Below are positions 1 to 7,575 of a stretch of 11,449 bases of DNA, in pieces. Source of the stretch: JBBRUG01 sp038247995 (GTDB lineage: Bacteria; Chloroflexota; Chloroflexia; Chloroflexales; Chloroflexaceae); NCBI GenBank assembly GCA_038247995.1, contig JBBRUG010000194.1:1-11449 (forward strand). The letters are read 5' to 3'. Position numbers and translations under genes: made by a program. The notes under the pieces were generated by a model. That model saw nothing but the letters and a program-made list of their open reading frames with translations. It was not told the DNA's origin and made no database searches. The first letter of the stretch is position 1, and each line of letters starts with the position of its first letter.

Positions 1-6
1 GCCGCG

Positions 7-19
7 CCTCCTTCCTCCT
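7..19 (-). promoter_or_regulatory. Purine-rich Shine-Dalgarno-like tract for a gene beyond the left edge
   Basis: Read on the minus strand, the bases just after the TAA at 25-23 are ATC followed by AGGAGGAAGGAGG, a double copy of AGGAGG. This is a very strong ribosome binding sequence. With normal spacing, a start codon would fall just outside the window, so another minus-strand gene probably begins there, directly behind the broken surface-protein gene. The gene itself cannot be seen. Confidence 0.4.
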
Positions 20-22
20 GAT

Positions 23-774
23 TTACGGCCCGATGACAAGCGGCAGATACGCACGATACGGCCCGGGCGCCGGCCCGACGACGACTCGGCAGTACGCCGC
101 GTTGAAGCTGATTTGCAGTTTGGAGCCGCTCAGTTCGAGCGTGTCACCCAGCACCGTGCCGCTGATTGTGTTGGTGCTGCCGAAAAGTGTGATCTTCCCA
201 CGCGGCCCGTAGATCACGCCCCGCAGCGTGCTGTTGCTCCCCGCCAACTTGATCACCTCAGCGTCACCCGTTTGCGCGTTGGCGAAGAAGATCAATCCAT
301 CGGCGTACGGGCGCACATCGTGCTGCGAGCCGCTCACCTCGATCCGCCCCGCCGCCACGATTGTGAACGTGCCGCGCACGTCGCTCGCGCTCAGTTCGGC
401 GTTCCCCGTCACGTAGTAGAGCCCGTTCAGCGTCGTCGGCTCGCTCACCTCAAAGTCGCCGTTTACTACGGTGTAGCGGCCGGCGGCCTGCGCGGCCACG
501 GCGGCGTTGCCGCCCGGCTGGTAGTCGCTTAGCGTGTAGACCAGCGGCGGGTCGCTCGGCGCAAGCTGTTGCGGCGGCGGGTAGACGTTCTGGTCGCCAC
601 CGTCCTGGAACTGTGTGGCGAAGCGTACCGCGCCGTTGAGGTGTTCTTCGAGCCGCTGATGCCGAAGGCCAGGTTGTTGGAGGCGCTGTTGTTGCGGATC
701 GTATGGCCCGCGCCGCCGATGTCGATGCCGTCGCCCAGGTTGTTGTTCGCCTGGTTGCCCGCGATGTGGATAAA
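23..774 (-). pseudogene. Broken, chimeric surface protein: beta-helix scrap joined to a beta-solenoid domain
   Basis: The minus strand carries two readable pieces. Bases 774 to about 645 encode an asparagine-rich parallel beta-helix stretch containing GDGIDIGGAGHTIRNN and NNLAFGISGSKNT, of the NosD-like periplasmic/surface type. From about 640 to 23 a different frame encodes NGAVRFATQFQDGG, then VYTLSDYQPGGNAAVAAQ, then repeated strands with SGS or GSN turns (LYYVTGNAELS, GTFTIVAAGRIEVSGS, GVIYGPRGKITLFGS, GTVLGDTLELSGS). It ends in AYLPLVIGP and TAA. The frames join as KNT-LNG if one C is added near 639-645 (ACCTCAAC to ACCCTCAAC). There is no plausible start or signal peptide: the open frame before 774 (to 852) does not look coding. 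The piece is therefore 5'-truncated as well as frameshifted. The beta-helix to solenoid junction may itself be a recombination point. An intact exported version would presumably sit on the cell surface. The exact domain family name is uncertain. Confidence 0.6.
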
Positions 775-831
775 AAGTGGTTTAACTCGGATGACTATTC
801 TGTCATTTATCACGCACGCGCCTGTGGGAAG

Positions 832-850
832 GCCGCAAAACAATTGCGGC
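832..850 (-). other. Small hairpin directly after the REC-kinase stop codon
   Basis: GCCGCAA (832-838) and TTGCGGC (844-850) form a perfect 7-bp stem with a 5-base loop, two bases past the TAA of the minus-strand kinase. No T-run follows on the minus strand, so it is not a canonical intrinsic terminator. It may still mark the 3' end of the kinase operon transcript. Confidence 0.3.
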
Positions 851-852
851 AA

Positions 853-2040
853 TTATCGGGCACTGGATCGCGGTAACACAACAGTGAACGCCGCACCTCT
901 GCCGGGGCTGCTGCGCACCGTCACCTGTCCGCCGTGGGCATCAACAATATGGCGCACAATCGCCAGGCCCAGGCCGCTTCCCGGTCGGACGCGCGCGAGT
1001 GAAGCATCGACCTGGTAGAACGGCAAGAAGATTTTTTCCACCTGTTCATCAGGGATGCCCTCACCACTATCTTCGACACGCAGAATCACCCGCGCCGGCT
1101 CGTCGTGGAGCATACAGCGCACCGTGCCGCCCGACGGCGTATGCCGCAGAGCGTTGTCGAGCAGGTTACGCGCCAGTTGCTCCAGCGCCGTCAGATCAGC
1201 TTGCAGCGGCGCAGCATCGGTGAGACGTAATTCGAGCGTAATGCCCTCATGAGCGGCGCGTTCACGCATCTGGGCGAAGATCGGCTGCAGCGCCGCCAAC
1301 GGGCGCACGGCACGAAAGGTGAACGCGCGCGTGCGCAATTCCTGAAAATAGAGCAGGTTATTTAGTTGTTGAGCCAGCGTCTCGCCGCCGCGGCGCATCA
1401 CCGTCACCGCTTCGCGTTGCTGTACATTCAACTCGCCCAGCAGGCCGCGATCGAACAGTTCGAGGTAACCGAGCAATGCGGTGAGCGGCGTGCGCAATTC
1501 GTGCGAGAGCGTGGCGAGAAACTGGGCCTTCAGCCGATCGAGTTCCTGCAATTCGGCGTTCGCCGCCATCAGTTCGCGCACCCGGCTCTCCAAGCGCTCG
1601 ACAAGGCGCTGGTTGTATGCGCGCAAAAGATCGGTCTCGTTTGCCTCAGGCGCGACATGCTCGCGCTTTCCGGCAATAAAATCGGCGATCTGCTGCGGTA
1701 ACTGGCGTGCGTCGATTGGCTTAAGCATATAGCCGTCGCAGCCGGCTACGAGGGCACGTTCACGCGAGCCGGTGCTCGTATCGGCGGTGAGCGCGATCAG
1801 CGGCACCTCGCGCAGATGCGCGATCGAACGCAGCCGAGTGGTCGTCTCGAAGCCGTCGAGGCCGGGAATTCCCAGATCAACCAGGATGAGGGCGGGCACA
1901 ATTTCACGCGCCAACGCTATGCCTGCCGGCCCGTCTTCAGCGATGAACACCTGGTAACCGCGCGCACTGAGGACGCGCTGCACCAGCCGCTGATTGTCGA
2001 GATTGTCTTCGATATAGATGATTTTCGCGTTGTCGTTCAT
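853..2040 (-). CDS. Receiver-domain histidine kinase (REC-HisKA-HATPase)
   Basis: A 395-residue soluble signalling kinase. Residues 4-124 form a response-regulator receiver: acidic pair E11/D12, phospho-acceptor D55 in LILVDLG, switch threonine T85 in ALTAD and lysine K107 in MLKPID. A helical linker (about 140-172) probably forms a coiled coil. The HisKA dimerisation domain carries the phosphorylated H180 in LSHELRTP. The HATPase_c domain shows the N box (NLLDNALRH, N296), the G1 box (DSGEGIP, D324) and the G2 box (GSGLGLA, 354-360). There is no membrane segment and no DNA-binding or cyclic-di-GMP output domain. The gene lies 31 bases behind the membrane sensor kinase on the same strand, so the two are probably co-transcribed. 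The receiver is then the likely acceptor of phosphate from that sensor, though this is inference. The only good start is the ATG at 2040; the sequence before it (CCGACTAACCT) has no clear ribosome binding site and contains a hairpin. All catalytic residues are present. Confidence 0.93.
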   Translation of the reverse strand: MNDNAKIIYIEDNLDNQRLVQRVLSARGYQVFIAEDGPAGIALAREIVPALILVDLGIPGLDGFETTTRLRSIAHLREVPLIALTADTSTGSRERALVAGCDGYMLKPIDARQLPQQIADFIAGKREHVAPEANETDLLRAYNQRLVERLESRVRELMAANAELQELDRLKAQFLATLSHELRTPLTALLGYLELFDRGLLGELNVQQREAVTVMRRGGETLAQQLNNLLYFQELRTRAFTFRAVRPLAALQPIFAQMRERAAHEGITLELRLTDAAPLQADLTALEQLARNLLDNALRHTPSGGTVRCMLHDEPARVILRVEDSGEGIPDEQVEKIFLPFYQVDASLARVRPGSGLGLAIVRHIVDAHGGQVTVRSSPGRGAAFTVVLPRSSAR

Positions 2041-2049
2041 AGGTTAGTC

Positions 2050-2075
2050 GGTCCGAAGCGCTGCTTCGGCCTTAC
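2050..2075 (-). repeat. GGCCGAAGC palindrome at the sensor-kinase stop codon
   Basis: On the minus strand, the last codon of the sensor kinase is followed by TAA and then GGCCGAAGC-AGC-GCTTCGGACC. This is a 7-bp perfect stem (2053-2059 with 2063-2069) with a 3-base loop, extended by two G-C pairs past a bulge. The 20-mer CCGTAAGGCCGAAGCAGCGC recurs almost exactly (19 of 20, on the minus strand) at 9093-9112, and its left end recurs at 9034-9047 after the mobA stop. I read these as copies of one dispersed palindromic element. This copy supplies the stop codon and occupies most of the 31-base gap between the two kinase genes. Confidence 0.6.
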
Positions 2076-4711
2076 GGATGTGCGCCTGGTGCGCGGCCAT
2101 TACACGCAGTCGACGTGACATGCTCCGGCACCGCAACGGGTAAGGTAAACGTGAAGGTGCTGCCCTGGCCCGGCGCGCTCTCCAGCCAGATCCGACCATG
2201 ATGCGCCTCAACGAGCTTGCGCACGATCGACAGGCCCAGGCCGGTACCGCGCACTTGCGGCCGGCGTTCGTGTACCTGTACAAATTCTTCAAAAATCGAT
2301 TTGTGGCGCTCGGACGCAATCCCGATCCCGGTATCGGCCACACTGATCGCCACACAGCGCCCGATCTTCCCGTGGGTATCGATCTCGTCGAGCGTCACGC
2401 CGCTGATTGTGATTGTGCCCTGATTGGTGAACTTCACTGCATTTGCCAGCAGATTCAGCAAAATTTGCCGCACACGGTCGCCATCGGCGCACACCAACGG
2501 CAAGTTGCTCGGCAGCGCATTATGGAGACTCATCCGCTGGTTGCGCAGCAACGCCTGCACTGTATCAACCACCTCAGCGGTCAGCGGGCACAGATCAACT
2601 TTGCGCGGCTCCAGGTTCAAATGGCCCGCTTCGATCTTCGCCAGGTCGAGCAGGTCGTTGATCAGGTGCAACAAGAAGCGCCCATTGCGGTTGATGCTCT
2701 GCACGTCCTCGCGCTGCGCCGGCGCGAGCGGGCCATCCAGGTCGTCGAGCAGAACCGTTGAGAAGCCGATAATCGCGTTCAACGGTGTGCGTAGTTCGTG
2801 TGAGACGCTGGCCAGGAAGTCGCTCTTGCGCTGATCGGCGAGTTGGGCCTGGGCCAGCGCGGCGCGCAACTCTTCGGTGCGTACGGCTACCTGACGCTCC
2901 AGATCGCTGTAGAGGCGCGCATTTTCGATCGTCAGACCAACCATGCTGGCGAACATGAACAACTGCGCCGCGTCCTGGGCCTGGATCGGTCGCTGCGTAC
3001 GGTTGTAGTCGGCCGAGAGCAGCCCAATCACGCGCTCTTCGCGCCCAAAGATCGGCACTTGCACATAGGCGTGGCTCGCCGAGGCGGCCTGTTTGGGCTG
3101 AAGCACGCCCGGATGATTCCAGGGATCATCGACGATAATCGCCTTACCACTACGCACAACGTCGGCCTCGATGGAACTGCCGTCGATCCGCAGCGGCGCC
3201 GAGTTGGCCACCTCCATAAAGTAGCGCGCCTGCGCAGCGCTGTCGGGGCCGAAGGCGGCGCCAACAACGCGCAGTTGCGGGCCGGACACCAGATAGAGCG
3301 CCGCCCGATCAAATCCGAAGCGTTCACAGATCACGGCGGGGATGCGCTGGAGCAAGACCTGAAGATCGAGCATGCCCTTGAGTTCGTTCGAGACATTGTT
3401 CAGCGTGACAAGCTGTTGCGCATTCTGTTCTAGTTCGGCTACCTTTTCCTGTAGCGTAGCAGCCATACCGTTAAATGCGTCGGCGAGCTCACCGATCTCG
3501 TCGAGCCCGGCCGGAGGCAGGCGCCGCGCAAGATCGCCGCCGGCTGCGGCTTGCACACCCGAACGCACCGTCTGAATCCGCCGGCTGAATGAAAGCGAGA
3601 GTAACAGGCCCAGAATCCCAATTGCGGCGGCCATCACCAGAAGTAACGCGATCAACTGGTTCCGCAGTTGATCCTGCGCAGCCGCAATCCGCAACCCGGT
3701 TGCTTCAGCCGGTGCAACAATTTCTGCCGCCGGAATCACCAGCGCGACGCTCCAGCCGGCAGTCGTAATCGGCGCGTAGGCCATATATGAAGACTGCGCG
3801 TTGATTTCCAGCCGCTGCACGCCCTGGCCGCGATCAATCATCGCCTCGGCAATCGCGCGCAACTCGGCACTCGGCGAGTCGCGCAGGTTCTCGGCCTGGA
3901 ACGGCTCATCCCAGCGCACATCGGTCGTCAGCACGTCGGGGCGCACAATCACCCCGCCGTCGTCGCCAACCAGAAAGGCGTAACCGCTCTGGGCGAAATC
4001 GACCATCAGCAGGTCGTCCTGGATCGTCGCCAGCAGCAAGTCGAAGGCCAGCACGCCCAGAAAAACGCCCTGGGCATCGTAGAGCGGCGTGGCGCAAGTT
4101 GTCGCCAGCGTGCCGGTATTCGCATCGACATACGCCTCAGTCCAGATCGTGGCGCCCGCCGCCTGCGCCTGACGATACCAGGGCCGCTCACGCGGGTCGA
4201 AGCGCTCGTAGGTTGCCAGCACATCAACAACAGTCGGGTCGTTGAAGGCGATAATGCCGCCCTCTTCCAGACCGATATAGCCGATGCTAACCAGGCTGTT
4301 TGCGGCAACAGCCGAGCGCAGCACCGGGATCAAGCCCTGTGCATACGCCACCTGGCGTTCATACTGGGCAACGAGTGCCGGGTTGGGCGCGGGCGCCACC
4401 CAAACCACGTCGCTGCTAAGCGGGGCGGCGGGCGCGGCATACCGATCCTCGGCGTAGGCCGCCAGCGCCTCGACCTGCTGCTGGACATTTTGCAGCGCGG
4501 TGTCGTAGAAGCGGGCCTTGTCCTGGGCACGCAGCGCCAGGGCTGTTTCAGCCTGCCGGCTGAGGGCAATAATGCCTTCCTGACGCGCAGTTTCGCGGGC
4601 GCGCTGCAAACCGGCTAGGCCCAACCAGCCGACCAGCACCAGCGGCGGTAGCGCCAGACTAAGCAAGAGGAGCAAGACCTTCTGTTGGATACTGGAACGG
4701 ATGCGGCGCAT
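2072..4711 (-). CDS. Membrane sensor histidine kinase (dCache-HAMP-GAF-HisKA-HATPase)
   Basis: An 879-residue sensor kinase. A membrane helix lies at about 11-34. It is followed by an extracytoplasmic region (about 40-345) of the dCache type, shown by the FDPRERPWYRQA motif at 171-182 that typifies small-ligand-binding dCache_1 domains. A second membrane helix (about 351-374) leads into a HAMP domain (about 375-425; DEIGELADAFNGM). A short coiled coil and a GAF domain follow (about 445-598). A coiled-coil linker leads to HisKA with H638 in VSHELRTPLNAIIG. The HATPase_c domain has its N box at N757 (LLNLLANAVKF), its G1 box DTGIGIA at 793-799 and its G2 box RGTGLGLS at 821-828. All catalytic residues are present. 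The ligand cannot be read from sequence; amino acids or related small organic molecules are usual for dCache. The last 18 or so residues (PEHVTSTACNGRAPGAHP) form an unstructured tail ending in a palindromic repeat. The start ATG at 4711 has only a weak ribosome binding site. It heads a probable two-kinase operon and is divergent from argS. Confidence 0.95.
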   Translation of the reverse strand: MRRIRSSIQQKVLLLLLSLALPPLVLVGWLGLAGLQRARETARQEGIIALSRQAETALALRAQDKARFYDTALQNVQQQVEALAAYAEDRYAAPAAPLSSDVVWVAPAPNPALVAQYERQVAYAQGLIPVLRSAVAANSLVSIGYIGLEEGGIIAFNDPTVVDVLATYERFDPRERPWYRQAQAAGATIWTEAYVDANTGTLATTCATPLYDAQGVFLGVLAFDLLLATIQDDLLMVDFAQSGYAFLVGDDGGVIVRPDVLTTDVRWDEPFQAENLRDSPSAELRAIAEAMIDRGQGVQRLEINAQSSYMAYAPITTAGWSVALVIPAAEIVAPAEATGLRIAAAQDQLRNQLIALLLVMAAAIGILGLLLSLSFSRRIQTVRSGVQAAAGGDLARRLPPAGLDEIGELADAFNGMAATLQEKVAELEQNAQQLVTLNNVSNELKGMLDLQVLLQRIPAVICERFGFDRAALYLVSGPQLRVVGAAFGPDSAAQARYFMEVANSAPLRIDGSSIEADVVRSGKAIIVDDPWNHPGVLQPKQAASASHAYVQVPIFGREERVIGLLSADYNRTQRPIQAQDAAQLFMFASMVGLTIENARLYSDLERQVAVRTEELRAALAQAQLADQRKSDFLASVSHELRTPLNAIIGFSTVLLDDLDGPLAPAQREDVQSINRNGRFLLHLINDLLDLAKIEAGHLNLEPRKVDLCPLTAEVVDTVQALLRNQRMSLHNALPSNLPLVCADGDRVRQILLNLLANAVKFTNQGTITISGVTLDEIDTHGKIGRCVAISVADTGIGIASERHKSIFEEFVQVHERRPQVRGTGLGLSIVRKLVEAHHGRIWLESAPGQGSTFTFTLPVAVPEHVTSTACNGRAPGAHP

Positions 4712-4757
4712 GATCAGCCGTTTCTACAGGTTGTAATGGTCTAAAAGACGTTTATAA

Positions 4758-4786
4758 ATTATCGTAACACGAGCAACAGAACGCAA
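4758..4786 (-). promoter_or_regulatory. Candidate sigma70-type promoter for the kinase operon
   Basis: On the minus strand, TTGCGT (4786-4781) and GATAAT (4763-4758) are separated by exactly 17 bases, with an AT-rich stretch downstream. This gives a leader of about 40 bases before the ATG at 4711. It is a sequence match only. Confidence 0.4.
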
Positions 4787-4829
4787 CAATGCACTGAGAT
4801 TAACGCGTGCTTACATTGCATCGTAACGT

Positions 4830-4864
4830 GGGGTTGTTTGGCGGCTACGCCGTCAAACAACCCC
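4830..4864. repeat. 16-bp near-perfect hairpin in the divergent promoter region
   Basis: GGGGTTGTTTGGCGGC (4830-4845), loop TAC, then GCCGTCAAACAACCCC (4849-4864). The arms are complementary at 15 of 16 positions, and the remaining one is a G-T wobble. No T-run follows on either strand, so it is not a standard terminator. It lies just upstream of the candidate argS -10 element and may be a protein-binding palindrome, a cruciform or a dispersed repeat. Confidence 0.75.
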
Positions 4865-4881
4865 ATACCTGGTTTCTATTG

Positions 4882-4887
4882 TATACT
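4882..4887 (+). promoter_or_regulatory. Candidate -10 element for argS
   Basis: TATACT lies 36 bases before the argS ATG, in an AT-richer patch directly after the hairpin. At 16-18 bases upstream there is only the right arm of the hairpin (CAACCCCA), so no recognisable -35 box exists. If this promoter is real, it may depend on an activator or be affected by the palindrome. Confidence 0.3.
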
Positions 4888-4910
4888 GAGCGCAATGAGG
4901 TGATACTTGT

Positions 4911-4916
4911 GGGGAG
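4911..4916 (+). promoter_or_regulatory. Ribosome binding site fixing the argS start
   Basis: GGGGAG ends 7 bases before the ATG at 4924. This supports that start over the in-frame codon at 4807, which lies upstream of the hairpin and would add 39 residues that do not resemble ArgRS. Confidence 0.65.
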
Positions 4917-4923
4917 CACTGTT

Positions 4924-6657
4924 ATGCACTACGCCCTCGCGCGTTTCGTTGCTGAGGTTCATGCCGCTGTTGCCGCCACCGGCAAGGTGCCGGTGGAACT
5001 GATCGAAACGACAACGCCGCGCCCGAATATCCCGGCCGATCTGGCCTTGCCGGCTTTCAAGGCAGCCAAAGCGCTTAACGTGCCGGCGCCACAACTCGCT
5101 GCTGAATTGGCCGCCGCAATCGAGCCGAGCGGGCTGATCGGCGCAGTTAGCGCCGCCGGCCCGTTCCTCAATTTCAGCCTGCGCCCCGATGCAATCGCCG
5201 CCGCCGTGATCAGCGAGATCAGCAGCAGCGGCGAGGCGTATGGGCATCACGCCGACGGCGCGGGCAAGACAATTGTGGTGGACTATTCGGCGCCGAATAT
5301 CGCCAAGCGCATGCATGTCGGCCATATTCGCTCGACGATCATCGGGCAGACGCTGGTGAACATCTTCCGCGCGCTGGGCTATACAGTCGTGGGCGATAAC
5401 CATTTGGGCGACTGGGGCAAGCAGTTCGGCGTGGTGCTAGCAGCGATAGAGCGCGAAGGCAAACCAGGCGGCACCGGCGAAGCCGCCCTCGCCGAACTTG
5501 AAGCGCAGTATGCGCGCTACAGCGCCGCCGCCAAAGAAGATGCCGCGCTGGATGAACACGCCCGCGAGTGGTCGCTGCGCCTCGAACAGGGCGACGCACA
5601 GGCGCGTGATCTGTGGCAGTGGTCGATCGACCTGACAATGAGCGTCAACCAGCGCAACTATGACCGGCTGAATGTGCATATCGATCATGCCTACGGCGAG
5701 AGCTTTTATGAGGCGATGCTGCCCGGCGTGATCGAAGAAGCGCTGAACAAGGGCGTGGCCTACCGCGACGAGGGCGGAGCGGTGGTTGTTGAAAATCTCG
5801 ACAACCTGCCCAATTTCCTGCTCCAGCGCAGCGATGGCGGCACGCTCTATATGACTCGCGACGTCGCAACGGTGCTCTTCCGGCTCAACGCATTCAATCC
5901 GAGCCAGATCGTCTATGTAATCGGCGAGCCGCAAACCTTACACATGCGCCAACTCTTCGCACTTATGCGCGCTATGGGCCACGCTGAGAGCGTAGGACTG
6001 ATGCATATACCGTTCGGCACCGTGTTCGACGCCGCCGGCCAACCGCTCTCGACCCGCCGCGGCAACATGATTTACCTCGAAAGCTTGATCGACGAAGCGA
6101 TTCAACGCGCCCGCGCCGTCGTCGAGCAGAAGAATGTCGGCCTGCCTGAGGAAGAAAAGGCCGCCGTCGCCGAAGCGGTCGGGGTGGGCGCAGTGGTTTA
6201 TAATGACCTGTACCAGGACCCCAAGCGTAATATCACGCTCGACTGGGAGCGCATGCTTGCCACGGAGGGCAACAGCGCGACGTACCTACAATATTCCTAT
6301 GCGCGCTGCCGCTCGATCTTGCGCCGCGCTGAAGAGGAGGCCAGCGGCGGGGGGCAGAACGCAGGGGCGGCAGATCTCAGCCGGCTTGTGCACCCATCGG
6401 AGCAGCGGCTGATCAAACACCTGGCACGCTTACCCGAAGCCGTGCGCGAGGCCGCCGCCCGCTATGCGCCCTTCGTGATTGCCGACTGGTGTTATACCAC
6501 CGCCCGCGAGTTTGGCGTCTTCTTCGAGCAATGCCCGGTGCTCAAAGCGGAAACCACTGATCTGCGCGCCGCCCGCCTGGCCCTGGTGGCAGGCACGGCG
6601 CAGGCGCTCCAGAACGGCCTGGCGCTGCTAGGTATTCGTGCGCCGGAACGGATGTAA
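4924..6657 (+). CDS. argS: Arginyl-tRNA synthetase
   Basis: A 577-residue class I aminoacyl-tRNA synthetase that charges tRNA(Arg) with arginine using ATP, in the cytoplasm. Residues 1-95 form the ArgRS-specific N-terminal domain (VELIETTTPRPNIPADLALP, AAGPFLNFSLRP). The HIGH signature appears as HVGH (131-134) inside YSAPNIAKRMHVGHIRSTIIG. It is followed by GDNHLGDWGKQFG (157-169), a strong ArgRS hallmark. The KMSKS-equivalent loop is LSTRRGN (375-381); many ArgRS proteins have such a degenerate loop. The C-terminal DALR anticodon-binding domain begins near SATYLQYSYARCRSILRRAEE (451-471) and runs to the end. Length is normal for the family. The start at 4924 is chosen because of GGGGAG 7 bases upstream and because homologous sequence begins there. 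A HAD phosphatase gene follows after 6 bases, suggesting one transcript. Confidence 0.97.
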   Translation: MHYALARFVAEVHAAVAATGKVPVELIETTTPRPNIPADLALPAFKAAKALNVPAPQLAAELAAAIEPSGLIGAVSAAGPFLNFSLRPDAIAAAVISEISSSGEAYGHHADGAGKTIVVDYSAPNIAKRMHVGHIRSTIIGQTLVNIFRALGYTVVGDNHLGDWGKQFGVVLAAIEREGKPGGTGEAALAELEAQYARYSAAAKEDAALDEHAREWSLRLEQGDAQARDLWQWSIDLTMSVNQRNYDRLNVHIDHAYGESFYEAMLPGVIEEALNKGVAYRDEGGAVVVENLDNLPNFLLQRSDGGTLYMTRDVATVLFRLNAFNPSQIVYVIGEPQTLHMRQLFALMRAMGHAESVGLMHIPFGTVFDAAGQPLSTRRGNMIYLESLIDEAIQRARAVVEQKNVGLPEEEKAAVAEAVGVGAVVYNDLYQDPKRNITLDWERMLATEGNSATYLQYSYARCRSILRRAEEEASGGGQNAGAADLSRLVHPSEQRLIKHLARLPEAVREAAARYAPFVIADWCYTTAREFGVFFEQCPVLKAETTDLRAARLALVAGTAQALQNGLALLGIRAPERM

Positions 6658-6663
6658 GCCCGT

Positions 6664-7461
6664 ATGATCAACCTGCAAAAAATCCGCACGGTGCTGCTCG
6701 ATATGGACGGCGTGCTCTACCGAGGCAACCAGGTGCTGCCGGGGGCGCGTGAACTGTTGGCGTTCCTCGACGCAAAAGACATCCGCTATGCCTGCATCAC
6801 CAATAATGCCTCGCTGACGCCCGCCGAGTATGAAACCAAGCTGGCAAAGATGGGCATTCCAATGTCCGCCGCGCTCGTGCTGACCTCGGCGCTGGTAACT
6901 GCTCACTACCTACGGCAGCGCTACCCGCGCGGCACGCGAGTATTAATTGTCGGCATGGGTGGTTTGCGCGAGGCCCTGCTCGCCGACGGCCATTTTGTTG
7001 AGGACGAAGCAGCGCCGGAACTCGTCGTGCAGGGCGCCGACTTCACATTAACCTACGACCGGCTCAAAGTGGCAACGCTGGCAATCCGAGGCGGCGCGCG
7101 CTACATCGCCACCAACCCGGATCGGACATTTCCCGCTGAGGAAGGGCTGATCCCCGGCGCCGGCGCAGTCATGGCCGCCCTTGTCGCCGCCACCGACGCC
7201 GAACCAGTGGTGATCGGCAAGCCCGCCCCAACGATGTTTCAGGTAGCCGTCGAACTACTCGGCGGCGAACCGGCTACGTCGCTGGTGATCGGTGATCGGC
7301 TCGACACCGACATCGGCGGGGCGATCAACGCCGGCCTGCCCAGCCTACTTGTACTCACCGGCGTCAGCACGCGCGCCGAGGCCGACACCGGGCCCATCCG
7401 CCCCGATATGATCTATGAAGATCTGCCGGCGTTGCTGGCCGAATGGCAGTCGGGCAGTTGA
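6664..7461 (+). CDS. HAD-IIA (NagD-type) sugar/nucleotide phosphatase
   Basis: A 265-residue haloacid-dehalogenase hydrolase of subfamily IIA, the NagD/4-nitrophenylphosphatase/phosphoglycolate phosphatase group. It hydrolyses small phosphomonoesters using Mg2+ and an aspartyl-phosphate intermediate. Motif I is LLDMDGVLYRG, with nucleophile D13 and acid/base D15. Motif II is CITNNAS with T46. Motif III is K186 in VIGKPAP. Motif IV is VIGDRLDTDIGGAINAG, with Mg2+ ligands around D211-D216. The ATNPD segment (149-153) sits in the cap region, typical of IIA members. Length is normal. It begins 6 bases after the argS stop, so it is likely co-transcribed and possibly translated by reinitiation; no good ribosome binding site is seen. 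The true substrate cannot be read from sequence. Confidence 0.93.
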   Translation: MINLQKIRTVLLDMDGVLYRGNQVLPGARELLAFLDAKDIRYACITNNASLTPAEYETKLAKMGIPMSAALVLTSALVTAHYLRQRYPRGTRVLIVGMGGLREALLADGHFVEDEAAPELVVQGADFTLTYDRLKVATLAIRGGARYIATNPDRTFPAEEGLIPGAGAVMAALVAATDAEPVVIGKPAPTMFQVAVELLGGEPATSLVIGDRLDTDIGGAINAGLPSLLVLTGVSTRAEADTGPIRPDMIYEDLPALLAEWQSGS

Positions 7462-7575
7462 ACCGTCTGACAGTTCGCCGAAGGACGAAGAGACAAATGT
7501 CAGATGCCGCATGTTCGGCTTTGGTCCTTGGTCTTAGCTTTTCAATCGTCACTCAGCACTCGTCGCTTGTACCAA
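7462..7575. other. 114-base intergenic stretch with degenerate short repeats
   Basis: Between the HAD gene and the membrane-protein gene I see no clear promoter or terminator. The stretch contains loosely repeated words (GAAGGACGAAGAGAC; TTTGGTCCTTGGTCTTAG; CACTCAGCACTCGTCG) resembling low-complexity spacer sequence. Some of these words are roughly complementary. An open frame from the ATG at 7504 crosses part of it, but its residues do not look coding. Confidence 0.3.

Noticed and set aside
2198..2761. 187-codon open frame on the plus strand opposite the sensor kinase
   Set aside because: It lies wholly antisense to well-supported HisKA/HATPase sequence, and its translation is a compositional shadow with no recognisable domain.
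4807..4923. Longer argS reading frame starting at 4807
   Set aside because: The extra 39 residues cover the hairpin and candidate promoter and do not resemble ArgRS. The ATG at 4924 has GGGGAG at ideal spacing and a family-like N-terminus.
5437..5934. 165-codon open frame on the minus strand opposite argS
   Set aside because: It is antisense to catalytic argS sequence; such long antisense frames are expected at this GC content.
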